NCBI RefSeq assembly: GCF_024199795.1
Contig: NZ_JANADK010000001.1
Span: forward strand, 3,906,001 to 3,970,000
DNA from: Bradyrhizobium sp. CCGB01
Lineage (GTDB): Bacteria > Pseudomonadota > Alphaproteobacteria > Rhizobiales > Xanthobacteraceae
DNA length: 64,000 bases
Direction: 5' to 3'
Shown here piece by piece: positions 34,163-43,091 of the stretch. The translations under genes and the position numbers were made by a program. The notes below the pieces were generated by a model, which was given only the letters and a program-made list of their open reading frames with translations, ran no database searches and was not told the origin of the DNA. Each line of letters begins with the position of its first letter. Positions within the stretch are counted from its first letter, which is position 1.

Positions 34163-34477
34163 TTGGTGGCCGCCATCCTCGTCGGCTCGGCCGGCAGCCG
34201 GGTCAGACTAGCCTGTGTCGTGCCGAACCGCGTGGTCAGTCTCCGGACTGCGGCCGCGGCTGGCGAATGGAAGCGAGCGCGCGCCGCGCACGAGAGGCTC
34301 TATCCGCTTGTGGTCGCGATCCACCGCGATGCGCCCGGAGGGCGGGCAACCGAGCGGCTCAACGCAAGCCTGAAGCTACTCGGGTTTCTCCCATGCGAGG
34401 TGGCGCGGCCGCCGCAGGCGCCGAACGAGTTGCGGTGCAGCTCGCTGGTGCGCTCCAAGCTAAGCGAGGCTCGTTAA
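34163..34477 (+). pseudogene. Dihydrodipicolinate synthase-family C-terminal remnant
   Basis: The frame reads ACVVPNRVVSLRTAAAAGEW, then KRARAAHERLYPLVVAIHRD and NASLKLLGFLPCEVARPP. This matches the C-terminal part of DapA/NanA-type lyases (SNVAPxxxxxLxxAxxxGDWxxAxxLHxRLxPLxxAxF.....KxxLxLLG). The TIM-barrel N-terminus with the Schiff-base Lys is absent. It lies just before an IclR regulator in a decayed region. Confidence 0.6.
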
Positions 34478-34494
34478 GCCACTGCCCCTCCGTC

Positions 34495-35274
34495 CTACTG
34501 ACCGACGATGGCGTTGATCTCCTCCTCGAGCAGAGCGCCATAGCGTTCGATGACGCCGGGCCCGACCTTGGCGCAGAGCAGCGTGAAGCTGAGCGCTGCA
34601 CCCGGCTTTTCTCCCGGCGTCATGATCGGCATGCCCACGCCGGCAATGCCTGGAATGAGCTCGCCCATATCTACTGCGTAGCCACGCCGGCGGGTATCGG
34701 CGATCAACTGCCGAACCTTGTCCTCGGTGAGGTTGCGATACGCCGCATAGCGTCCGAGATTGGCGCGGATGATGTACTCCTGCTCGTCATCATCGAGGAA
34801 CGCGAGCATCGCGATCGAGCCAGGGCCGACGCCGAGGGGCACGAAGCCACCGACCGATCCCGTCAGCGTCGGCACGATGCATTCGCCGTCGCGCCGGTCG
34901 AGACAGACTGAATCGTGGTTGAAGCGGGCCATCAGGTGGGTCGTGTCGCCGGTGCGGCGCCTGAGCCGGGTGAGCGCGACCTCGCAGCGGCTGATGATGC
35001 CGGGGCCACGGGCCGCGCGGACGCCGTAGATCGCCATGCGTGCACCCAGCCGATAGCGGCGTTTCTTGTTGTCGCGGGCGAGCAGCTTGTGGCCGACCAG
35101 CGTGTTGAGGATGCGGTGACAGGTGGCGGTGTTGAGCCCGGAGCGGGCCGCCAATTCCTTGAGTGGTAGCCCATCGACGCCGCCATCGGCGACGAGATCC
35201 AGCAGGACGACGGTACGGTCGAGCAACTGGGCTCCACCGGATGGCGGTTGGACGATCACGGCGCAAATTCTCAC
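34495..35274 (-). CDS. IclR family transcriptional regulator
   Basis: About 259 residues. A winged HTH (LLDRTVVLLDLVADGGVDGL, LKELAARSGLNTATCHRILN) is followed by the IclR effector domain (VCLDRRDGECIVPTLTGSVG, GVGPGSIAMLAFLDD). The start is uncertain: GTG codons at 35274 and 35259 both give a normal length. It is divergent from the amino acid importer at 35463 and probably controls that operon. Confidence 0.88.
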   Translation of the reverse strand: MRICAVIVQPPSGGAQLLDRTVVLLDLVADGGVDGLPLKELAARSGLNTATCHRILNTLVGHKLLARDNKKRRYRLGARMAIYGVRAARGPGIISRCEVALTRLRRRTGDTTHLMARFNHDSVCLDRRDGECIVPTLTGSVGGFVPLGVGPGSIAMLAFLDDDEQEYIIRANLGRYAAYRNLTEDKVRQLIADTRRRGYAVDMGELIPGIAGVGMPIMTPGEKPGAALSFTLLCAKVGPGVIERYGALLEEEINAIVGQ

Positions 35275-35462
35275 ATTATGAAAAAAGTGCTGTCGGCAAC
35301 TTGTACAATGAGAAGGATGTGGCTCCAATGATGAAAATTAGGTCGCTCAAGAGGGATGCATATTCTTTGAGCGACCTGATTTCTGCAGGTGCACAGGGCT
35401 AATGGCTGACGCGGCGCCGAGGCAACGGCGCCGAAAGGCCGTGATTTATCCAGAGGAACAGG

Positions 35463-36293
35463 ATGACACGCTTCAAAAGGATGATGGGCGTTTCCGCTCT
35501 CGCGCTCGCCGCTGTCTTTGCGGGTGGCGCCGCCGTGGCGGGCACGCTCGAGAACGTCAAGGCACGCGGCAAGCTGATCGTCGGCGTGAAGAACGACTAT
35601 GTGCCCTACGGCTATTTGAACGACAAAAGTGAAGTCGTCGGCTTCGAGGTGTCGCTGGCGAAGTATGTAGCCAAGGAGCTTCTCGGCTCCGAGGACAAGA
35701 TCGAACTCGTGCCGGTCATCGCTGCCAATCGCATCGATTTCCTGACCGCAGGCCGCATCGATGCGATCTTCGCCACACTCGGCGTCACGGCCGAACGCGC
35801 CAAGGTCATCGACTTCACGACGGAATACGTTTCTGCCGCCGGCCCATCAGTGCTGATGGCCAAGGAAGCGACGATCTCAAAATGGGAAGAACTGAAGGGC
35901 AAGTCGATCTGCGGCATCCAGGGTTCCTACTACAACAAGAAGATGACCGAGGAGTTCGGCATCACGCTCGTCGCCTTCAAGACGCAGCCGGAAGCTTACC
36001 GCGCGCTGAAGGATAATCGCTGTATCGGCTTCGTCTTCGACGACATGACGCTTCAGCAGAAACTCAAGGAGCCCGAATGGGCGAACTACAAGGTCGCCGT
36101 TGCACCCTATGAATTCCAGCCGATGGCCGGCGGCGTCCGCAAGGACGACGCGGAATTCCGCCAGGCCGTCGACAAGGCCATCGGGAAGGCCGAGGCCGAA
36201 GGCAAGCTGATTGCTTGGGAAACCGAGTTCGGCATGCCGCACTCCGACTACATCGCTGCGCGGGCAAAGGCTGCGTCTGCGAAGAAGAACTGA
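35463..36293 (+). CDS. Polar amino acid ABC transporter, solute-binding protein
   Basis: A 276-residue periplasmic protein of the HisJ/GlnH family (SBP_bac_3). A signal peptide of about 23 residues is followed by GTLENVKARGKLIVGVKNDY, the family's mature start, and RIDFLTAGRIDAIFATLGVT. It is the first gene of a four-gene importer. Context with three FAD oxidases suggests an N-substituted amino acid, amine or opine-like ligand. Confidence 0.92.
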   Translation: MTRFKRMMGVSALALAAVFAGGAAVAGTLENVKARGKLIVGVKNDYVPYGYLNDKSEVVGFEVSLAKYVAKELLGSEDKIELVPVIAANRIDFLTAGRIDAIFATLGVTAERAKVIDFTTEYVSAAGPSVLMAKEATISKWEELKGKSICGIQGSYYNKKMTEEFGITLVAFKTQPEAYRALKDNRCIGFVFDDMTLQQKLKEPEWANYKVAVAPYEFQPMAGGVRKDDAEFRQAVDKAIGKAEAEGKLIAWETEFGMPHSDYIAARAKAASAKKN

Positions 36294-36313
36294 CGGACAC
36301 GGAGCAGCAGCCC

Positions 36314-37030
36314 TTGTTAGGTCTCGACTATTCCTGGCTCGCGGATCCAGCGTACCAGCGATGGCTGCTCATCGGTGTCGTCAACACGCTGAAGCTGGCG
36401 GCGCTCTCGTCGAGTGCCGCCATCCTCATCGGCATGCTGGGGGCCCTCGGCCTCACGCTGCGGATATTCTGGCTCGATGCCTTGATCGAGCTGTTCGTCG
36501 AGGTGTTCCGCAACACGCCGCCGCTGTTGCAGATGCTGTTTGCCTACTTCACCCTCTCGACCCTCGGCCTCAAGGTGACCGATCCTTCAACCGGGCTGTC
36601 GGTGCCGCTGCTCAGCGCCTTCGCCTGCGCTGCGATTTCGCTCAGTCTCTTTGGCGGGGCGCTGGCCATAGAAACCTTTCGCTCGGGGATCGAAACCATG
36701 CCGCGCTCGATCGTCGATGCGGCGCGCTCACTCGGGTATGGCCGATGGGCCCGGTTCTGGCGCATCGAGGCACCGATCGCGACCCGCATCTGCCTGCCGG
36801 GACTGACGAACATCCTGACCAACCTCTTCAAGACGACGTCGCAGGCGTCCGTCATCACCGTGCCGGAGCTCATGTACTACGCCGGGCAGATTTACAACGA
36901 CACGTTTCGTACGCTGGAAGTGATGATCCTCGTGCTCCTCATCTACGTGACGCTGGTGTCCATTCTGACATTCGCGATGGCAAGGCTCGAAGCCTTCATG
37001 GCCTTCCCTGGTTATGGAAGGGGGCATTGA
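36314..37030 (+). CDS. Polar amino acid ABC transporter permease 1
   Basis: About 238 residues of a HisM/GlnP-type permease. Membrane helices start at WLLIGVVNTLKLAALSSSAA; the EAA-like loop is ETMPRSIVDAARSLGYGRWA. A TTG at 36314 with GGAGCAGCAGCCC upstream is chosen as start since no ATG lies after the previous stop. The gene ends 1 bp into the next permease. Confidence 0.88.
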   Translation: MLGLDYSWLADPAYQRWLLIGVVNTLKLAALSSSAAILIGMLGALGLTLRIFWLDALIELFVEVFRNTPPLLQMLFAYFTLSTLGLKVTDPSTGLSVPLLSAFACAAISLSLFGGALAIETFRSGIETMPRSIVDAARSLGYGRWARFWRIEAPIATRICLPGLTNILTNLFKTTSQASVITVPELMYYAGQIYNDTFRTLEVMILVLLIYVTLVSILTFAMARLEAFMAFPGYGRGH

Positions 37031-37845
37031 TGACAGGTTTGGTGCTCCACTACGAGGACAAGAAGCGCGCTGTTCAGTTGCTGATCGCCCTTGGTGTGGT
37101 GGTCTGGATTGGTGTCGATGCCGCGACGGGCGGCTCGGCGTACTGGACCCGTGTGATGGTGCGGCTTCCCGTGCTTCTGACCGGCTCCGCAACCGGTTGG
37201 CCGGTCACCGGCGGTTTCATCCTCAATATTCTTCTTTCCGTTGCGTCCATGGTTCTGGCGACGGCGCTTGGCACAGCTATGGGGCTTGGGACGCTCGCGC
37301 GGTTCGAACCGATCCGGATCGTTTCGCTCCTGTTGGTGAACTTCCTGCGCAATTCACCCTGGCTCGTTCTGCTCTTCGCAACGCTCTATTTCCTGCCCTT
37401 CGAGATGCGCATCTTCGGCACGATCGTTCCGTTCCCGCCATTCGTGAAAGCCGTGATTGGCCTCGCGCTGCCGACGGCGGCGAATTTCTCCGAGGTCATC
37501 CGCGGCGCGGTCCAGTCCATTCACAGCGGCCAGTGGGAGGCGGCCCGTTCGCTCGGCTACACCACCGGCCAGATCTACCGCCACGTGATCATGCCGCAGG
37601 CCATGCGGCGCATGATTCCGGGCTGGATGAATCTCTACGCGCTGCTCATGATCGCGACCGCGCTCGCCACGGTCACCGGCATCCAGGACGTGCTGACGAT
37701 TCTGAACACGTTGCTGGCCACGGAGAACGAGCGCGTGATCGTCTACTTCTATCTGACCGTTCTCTTCCTGTTCATCGCCTACTGCTATCCGATCGCGGCC
37801 CTGGCGCGCCGGCGGGAACGTGCCGTGAAGGGAGACAATCTGTGA
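37030..37845 (+). CDS. Polar amino acid ABC transporter permease 2
   Basis: A 271-residue HisQ/GltK-type permease with membrane helices from about residue 17 and an EAA loop IHSGQWEAARSLGYTTGQIY. The start is the ATG at 37030, overlapping the first permease by one base, which indicates translational coupling. Together with the first permease it forms the membrane channel. Confidence 0.9.
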   Translation: MTGLVLHYEDKKRAVQLLIALGVVVWIGVDAATGGSAYWTRVMVRLPVLLTGSATGWPVTGGFILNILLSVASMVLATALGTAMGLGTLARFEPIRIVSLLLVNFLRNSPWLVLLFATLYFLPFEMRIFGTIVPFPPFVKAVIGLALPTAANFSEVIRGAVQSIHSGQWEAARSLGYTTGQIYRHVIMPQAMRRMIPGWMNLYALLMIATALATVTGIQDVLTILNTLLATENERVIVYFYLTVLFLFIAYCYPIAALARRRERAVKGDNL

Positions 37846-38588
37846 GCCGCATCGAGGCGCTGATCGAGCTCGACAACGTCCGCAAGTCCTTCGGCGACTT
37901 CCAGGTCCTCAAGGGCATTTCGATGTTCGTGCAGAAGGGGGAGGCCGTCTGCATCATCGGCCCCTCCGGATCGGGCAAGTCCACCATCCTGCGCTGCATT
38001 AATGGCCTGTTTCCCATCGACGAAGGCTTTATTCGCGTCGGTGCGCATCGCGTGCACGAAATGAAGTCGGAAAAGGCGATGCGGCCGTTGCGCCATCAGG
38101 TGGCGATGGTGTTCCAGCAGTACAACCTGTTTCCGCATCGCACAGCACTGCAAAACATCATGATGGCGCCCGTCCAGGTTCTCGGACACGACCGCGCCGA
38201 AGTCGAGGAGCGCGCCCGCAAGCTCCTGAAGAAGGTGCGTCTCGCCGAGAAGGCGGACAGCTATCCGGGGCAGCTCTCCGGCGGGCAGCAGCAGCGTGTG
38301 GCGATCGCCCGCGCGCTCGCGATGCAGCCGGAGGTCATCCTGTTCGACGAGGTGACGGCGGCGCTCGATCCTGAAACTGTGAAGGACGTGCTCTTCGCCA
38401 TCCGCGAACTGGTGGAGGAAGGTCTCACCTGCATTCTCGTGACGCACGAGATGAAGTTCGCCCGGGAGGTCTCGCAGCGCGTCTGCTTCACCGATCATGG
38501 CCTGATCGTTGAGAGTGCGCCGCCTGCAGAACTCTTCGATAATCCGCAAGATCCGCGCACGCGCGAATTCCTCGGTCAGGTTCTCTGA
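37842..38588 (+). CDS. Polar amino acid ABC transporter ATPase
   Basis: A 248-residue ATPase of the GlnQ/HisP type: IIGPSGSGKSTILRCINGL (Walker A), FQQYNLFPHRT (Q-loop), QLSGGQQQRVAIARALAMQP (signature) and VILFDEVTAALDPE (Walker B). The residue order DEVTAALD, with Val for Pro, is seen in many amino acid importers. The GTG start overlaps the permease stop by 4 bp with AGGGAGA upstream. Confidence 0.94.
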   Translation: MSRIEALIELDNVRKSFGDFQVLKGISMFVQKGEAVCIIGPSGSGKSTILRCINGLFPIDEGFIRVGAHRVHEMKSEKAMRPLRHQVAMVFQQYNLFPHRTALQNIMMAPVQVLGHDRAEVEERARKLLKKVRLAEKADSYPGQLSGGQQQRVAIARALAMQPEVILFDEVTAALDPETVKDVLFAIRELVEEGLTCILVTHEMKFAREVSQRVCFTDHGLIVESAPPAELFDNPQDPRTREFLGQVL

Positions 38589-38639
38589 TCGCGCCGTCTC
38601 ACGTTCAAAGAAAGACAAGCCGGAAAGGCTCGATCCATC

Positions 38640-39956
38640 ATGCCCCGCTTTGACGATATCTATGCCAAGGAATTCAAGGAGACGCCCTATTGGTGGGAGG
38701 CTGCCGAACCGGAAACCGATCTCGATCCTTTGCCGGAACGCGCCGACGTCGTGGTCATTGGCTCGGGCTATGCGGGGCTGAATGCGGCGACCCATCTGGC
38801 GCGCGCCGGGCGTTCGGTCGTCGTCATCGACGGCGACCGGATCGGAGAGGGAGCCTCGACGCGGTCGGGCGGCATGGTGTCGAGCGGCCAGAAGCTGGTC
38901 GTTGGCGGCGCGATCAAGGGGATCGATCCGGCGCTATTCTCGCGCCTGATCGGCGAAAGCAACGAGAGCTTCGATTATCTGAAGATGTTGGTCGAGACCG
39001 AGAAGCTTGACGCCGGGCTCGCGCTCACGGGCCGCTTTTTCGGCGCTCACGCGGCGGGCAACTACGAAACCCTGAAGCGACACGGCGCGCTGCTGGCGGA
39101 GAAAACCGGCGTCACTGTGCGCTTTCTGGATCGGGCGCAGCAGCGGGCCGCGATCGGTTCGGACTATTATCATGGCGGCATGGTGATCGACCAATATGGC
39201 GGTCTGCACCCGGGCAAGTATCACAAGGCGTTGCGCGACCGGGCGCGCAACGCCGGCGTCCTGCTGCGTTCGCATGCCCGTGCGGGCATGGTGCAGGACG
39301 GCGCGGGTGGCGAGAAGATCGTGCCGACCGCACGGGGCAGCATCCGGGCCGCTCACGTCGTCGCAACCACCAACGGCTACACCGCCGCCGATGCGACGCC
39401 GGGGCTCGCCAGCCGCATCGTGCCGGTCAAGAGCTATCAGATCGCCACCGAGCCGCTGCCGGCTGATCTGCTCGCCGAGCTCATTCCGCAGGCCCGCATG
39501 GTGTCGGACACGCGCCGCGACCTGATCTACACAAGGCCGTCACCCGACGGGACGCGACTTCTGTTCGGTTCGCGCCCGGGCATCTTCGACATGCCGGATA
39601 AGCTTGCCGCCAAGCGGCTCTATGCGCGCATGCTAACTATCTGGCCTCAGCTTGCGGGTGTGAAGATCACCCATGCCTGGAGCGGGCGTGTGGCGATGAC
39701 GGTCGACAAGCTCGCCCATCTCGGTACCCGCGACGGCACTGATTTCGCCGCCGGCTGTAACGGCAATGGCGTCGCACTGATGACCTATCTCGGTTACCAG
39801 ACGGCGCGGAAAATTCTCGGCGAGCAGAACATGCCGTCTGCCTTTGATCGGGACAAATTCACCGCTGTGCCGTTCTATGCCGGCAAGCCGTGGTTCGTGC
39901 CGCTTTTTGCCGGCTGGTATCGCCTGCGCGATTTCCTCGACCGCCCGGGGCGCTGA
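38640..39956 (+). CDS. FAD-dependent amine/amino acid oxidase (DAO family, PuuB-like)
   Basis: A 438-residue flavoprotein. The N-terminus FKETPYWWEAAEP is like gamma-glutamylputrescine oxidase-type proteins; the FAD motif is VVVIGSGYAGLNAATHLARA, followed by DGDRIGEGASTRSGGMVSSG. The C-terminal part has TDFAAGCNGNGVALMTYLG, the usual FAD loop. It should oxidise a secondary or primary amine with O2 or an electron carrier. It is the first of three such genes behind one importer. Confidence 0.88.
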   Translation: MPRFDDIYAKEFKETPYWWEAAEPETDLDPLPERADVVVIGSGYAGLNAATHLARAGRSVVVIDGDRIGEGASTRSGGMVSSGQKLVVGGAIKGIDPALFSRLIGESNESFDYLKMLVETEKLDAGLALTGRFFGAHAAGNYETLKRHGALLAEKTGVTVRFLDRAQQRAAIGSDYYHGGMVIDQYGGLHPGKYHKALRDRARNAGVLLRSHARAGMVQDGAGGEKIVPTARGSIRAAHVVATTNGYTAADATPGLASRIVPVKSYQIATEPLPADLLAELIPQARMVSDTRRDLIYTRPSPDGTRLLFGSRPGIFDMPDKLAAKRLYARMLTIWPQLAGVKITHAWSGRVAMTVDKLAHLGTRDGTDFAAGCNGNGVALMTYLGYQTARKILGEQNMPSAFDRDKFTAVPFYAGKPWFVPLFAGWYRLRDFLDRPGR

Positions 39957-40013
39957 CAGCAAGGCACAGCTGATCCGCATGGCTTTCCGTCTGCTCCTTT
40001 CCAGGAGGACAAT

Positions 40014-41330
40014 TTGTCCCGAATAATTCCCGACCCTGTCGTCACCCCGCAGGAGCTGCCCGCGCAAGTTGACGTGGTCGTCATCGGCGGCGGCATCATC
40101 GGCGTCTCGACGGCGCTCTCGCTGGCCGAGCGCGGCGTCAGCGTGGCCTTGTGCGAAAAGGGGTTGATCGGAGCGGAGCAATCGTCGCGAAACTGGGGCT
40201 GGGTCCGCCAGATGGGGCGCGATCCGGCCGAGTTGCCGCTTGCCATGGAAAGTCTCCGGCTCTGGCGTGGCATGAACGCGCGCATCGCCGGCGAAACGGG
40301 TTTTCGGCAGACGGGCATCGCCTACCTCTGCGACACCGATGCCGACGTCGCGATGTATGAGGAGTGGCTCAAGCATGCCACCCCGTTGGGTCTGGATTCC
40401 CGCCTCGTCAGCGGCGAGGCGCTGAAGACGCTCATTCCCGGGGCGGCGAGGCCGTTCCGGGCCGCGTTGCACACGCCGAGCGACGGCAAAGCCGAGCCCT
40501 TTATCGCAGTCCCGGCGATGGCGCGGGCCGCGGCCGCCACAGGCGTGCACATCCTCACCAATTGCGCGGTCCGCTCCATCGAGCGATCGGCGGGCCGGGT
40601 GAGCGGCTGTGTGACCGAGCGCGGTGAGATCCGCTGCTCCTCCGTGGTTCTGGCGGGGGGAGCCTGGTCGCGGCTGTTCGCTGGCAACATGGGCATCGAT
40701 CTGCCGGTCCTGAAGATCCTCGGCAGCGTCGTCCGCCTGTCCTCGGTCGACGGCGTTCCGGATTTCGCAGTTGGCGCGGGCAACTTCGCTTTCCGTCGCC
40801 GTCTGGACGGCGGGTTCACCGTCGCCCAGCGCAACGCAAATATTGCGCCGATCACGCCGGACAGCTTCCGTTTGTTCTGCGATTATACGCCGACGCTCAT
40901 CAAGAGCTGGAGTGAGCTGACACTTCGCATCGGCGGTCAGTTTTTTCGCGAGCTGTCGATGGCGCGAAGCTGGCGGAGCGACGAAGTTACGCCTTTCGAA
41001 CAGGTCCGCATTCTCGATCCCGATCCGTCGTGGCGCTTCGTTCGAGGGGGCGTTCGCCATTTGCGCGAGGCTTTCCCGGTATTCGGCGACGCCAAGATCA
41101 CAAAGATGTGGGCCGGCTTGATGGACGTTACGCCGGATGCCGTTCCGGTCATTGCGCCGGTCGGCTCGATTCCCGGCTTCTATCTCGCAACAGGTTTTTC
41201 CGGTCACGGTTTCGGTATCGGCCCGGGCGCCGGCGCGTTGATGGCCGATTTGGTGACCGGATCGAAAGCTTGTGTCGATCCGGCTCCGTTCCGGATGGAG
41301 CGATTCAAGCGGCTGAAAAAGGTCGCCTGA
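40014..41330 (+). CDS. FAD-dependent amino acid oxidase (DAO family)
   Basis: A 438-residue flavoprotein with VVVIGGGIIGVSTALSLAER near residue 25 and GAEQSSRNWGWVRQMGRDP, a motif frequent in DadA-like and opine-oxidase-like enzymes; the C-terminal FAD loop is FYLATGFSGHGFGIGPGAG. A TTG start is chosen, with CAGGAGGACAA in front. It differs clearly from the flanking oxidases, so this is not a simple duplication. The exact amine is unknown. Confidence 0.87.
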   Translation: MSRIIPDPVVTPQELPAQVDVVVIGGGIIGVSTALSLAERGVSVALCEKGLIGAEQSSRNWGWVRQMGRDPAELPLAMESLRLWRGMNARIAGETGFRQTGIAYLCDTDADVAMYEEWLKHATPLGLDSRLVSGEALKTLIPGAARPFRAALHTPSDGKAEPFIAVPAMARAAAATGVHILTNCAVRSIERSAGRVSGCVTERGEIRCSSVVLAGGAWSRLFAGNMGIDLPVLKILGSVVRLSSVDGVPDFAVGAGNFAFRRRLDGGFTVAQRNANIAPITPDSFRLFCDYTPTLIKSWSELTLRIGGQFFRELSMARSWRSDEVTPFEQVRILDPDPSWRFVRGGVRHLREAFPVFGDAKITKMWAGLMDVTPDAVPVIAPVGSIPGFYLATGFSGHGFGIGPGAGALMADLVTGSKACVDPAPFRMERFKRLKKVA

Positions 41331-41413
41331 TTTGAGCTCTCGTGTCCGTCGATCGCGGATCGCGACGCCTCTACAATGGTCAATACTTCAGACGCGAACC
41401 CGGAGAGCACGCC

Positions 41414-42580
41414 ATGACCGAGCAAGCAGATTTCGTTGTCGTAGGCCTTGGCGCGATGGGCAGTGCAATCCTTTACCAATTGGCCAAGCGCGGCGTGCAT
41501 GCGATCGGAATCGATCGTTTCGCGCCCCCACACCGTATGGGGTCGAGCCACGGCGAAACCCGTATCACGCGACAGGCGGTCGGTGAGGGTGGCGTCTACG
41601 CTCCACTCGTCCTCAACTCCCACCGGATCTGGCGCGAGCTTGAAGCGGATACCGGAGAGAGGCTGCTGAATGATTGTGGCGTTCTGGTCATGGGGCCCGG
41701 CACGGGACCGACCTCGCACCATGGCAAACCGGACTTCGTCGCGCGCTCGGTCGAGGTCGCTCGCGAGTTCGGCATCGAGCACGAAATTCTCGACGGTACG
41801 GAAGTTGCCCGCAGGTTCCCGCAATTCCTGGGCCTCGCAGGAAACGAGAAGGCTTACTATGAACCTGGCGGCGGATATGTTTTTCCCGAGCGCTGCATCT
41901 CGGCGCAACTGAGCCGCGCCTCGCAGCTCGGCGCGCAGATCCGTACCGGCGTCGAGATCCTTTCAATCGACCAGCGCGGCATGGTCCGCATCGAGACCTC
42001 GAGCGGAACGATCCAAGCGAAGCAAGTGGTGGTCACGGCCGGTGGCTGGACGGCACCGTTGCTGGGTACGCCATTCGACCGTCTGTTGACGGTCAATCGT
42101 CAGGTTCTTCACTGGTACGAGCTTGATGATCTCGCAGCTTATGGGCCTGACGCGCCGGCGTTCATCTGGATGCATGGCGCGACCGACGTCGACTACCTCT
42201 ATGGCTTTCCGCCGCTGCCAGGCGATCGCCGCATCAAGGTCGCGACCGAGCAATATGAGACGCGGACCACCGCTGACACCATCAACCGCGAGGTCGATCC
42301 GGAGGAGTCCGCCGAGATGTACCGAAGGCACGTGCACGCTCGGTTGGCGGGTGCAACGCCTCGCGTTGCCCAGGCAGCCGCCTGTCTCTACACCGTCACG
42401 CCCGATCGAGGGTTCATCATTGATCACCATCCGCGCCATGATCGCATTTTCGTGGTCTCGGCATGTTCCGGCCACGGTTTCAAGCACTCCGCCGGAATCG
42501 GTGATGTGGTTGCCGAACGATTGACCGAGGGGCGCAACCATATCGATCTGACTTCGTTTGCGATCGCTCGTTTTGAGTAA
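41414..42580 (+). CDS. Monomeric sarcosine oxidase / N-methyl-tryptophan oxidase family protein
   Basis: A 388-residue flavoprotein of the MSOX/MTOX family, which oxidises N-methyl amino acids to formaldehyde, the amino acid and H2O2. The hallmark SSHGETRITRQAVGEG is present, and ACLYTVTPDRGFIID holds the Cys that links FAD covalently. The ATG follows GGAGAGCACGCC. With the importer it suggests catabolism of an N-methylated or N-alkylated amino acid. Confidence 0.9.
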   Translation: MTEQADFVVVGLGAMGSAILYQLAKRGVHAIGIDRFAPPHRMGSSHGETRITRQAVGEGGVYAPLVLNSHRIWRELEADTGERLLNDCGVLVMGPGTGPTSHHGKPDFVARSVEVAREFGIEHEILDGTEVARRFPQFLGLAGNEKAYYEPGGGYVFPERCISAQLSRASQLGAQIRTGVEILSIDQRGMVRIETSSGTIQAKQVVVTAGGWTAPLLGTPFDRLLTVNRQVLHWYELDDLAAYGPDAPAFIWMHGATDVDYLYGFPPLPGDRRIKVATEQYETRTTADTINREVDPEESAEMYRRHVHARLAGATPRVAQAAACLYTVTPDRGFIIDHHPRHDRIFVVSACSGHGFKHSAGIGDVVAERLTEGRNHIDLTSFAIARFE

Positions 42581-42863
42581 TTCCAGCTGCTCTCCCAAAG
42601 ATCGACCAGTGCTTCGGCGAAATGCACTCGACCGACAAGAGGGTTGTCCAATTGCGGCATCCGGCTGCGCAATATCCTAGCGCCACGTGGTTGGCATCGC
42701 ACCGCGAGCGCCCCTTGAGTAGTGCTGCCTGCGGGAGATCAAAAAAGATCTCGCGACAGCCAGCGTGAGCAGGGTTCTCTGAGGCGGTAGATCGGTTGCG
42801 GAAAGTGCCGATCCTGGCTGCGCATTCGCGTAGCTGCGCTTGTGACCTATTCGATCAAGGACG

Positions 42864-42933
42864 CGGCGCACTAGGATAGAGCAACTGACTCCCAATCAGC
42901 GGGCCCCAGGTTCGAGCCCTGGTGCGCCCACCA
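42864..42933 (+). pseudogene. Degenerate tRNA-Lys-like sequence (possible attachment scar)
   Basis: From 42880 on the sequence follows a tRNA-Lys 3' two-thirds: anticodon arm ACTGACTCCCAATCAGC, T arm CCAGGTTCGAGCCCTGG and acceptor TGCGCCC then ACCA. The D arm is shortened by about 6-8 nt, the 5' acceptor begins with C opposite the final C, the anticodon reads CCC instead of TTT/CTT, and the first anticodon pair is A-C. It is therefore unlikely to work as a tRNA. A 3' tRNA fragment with CCA is what integrative elements leave at attachment sites. Confidence 0.65.
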
Positions 42934-43091
42934 TTTTAATCAAGCACCTAGCATCTAGCGTGGCGCGGTGGGGTGCCCTCATTTTGCAGGTCATTTTACA
43001 GTTTTGCTCGCGCTCCGGGCTTAAGCACTGCTGCTTCAGCAAGCTGGATCTTGCGACCCGCGATATGCGCATCGAGGAACGCCTGCCGACG
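42934..43091. other. Short stretch after the tRNA remnant
   Basis: No gene is supported. The plus strand carries a short open tail, KLDLATRDMRIEERLPTLLG then a stop, which could be the end of a lost gene; I cannot identify it. Confidence 0.3.

Noticed and set aside
42864..42933. Functional tRNA-Gly(CCC)
   Set aside because: Anticodon CCC fits Gly but the body is tRNA-Lys-like, the D arm is truncated and the acceptor and anticodon stems contain mismatches.
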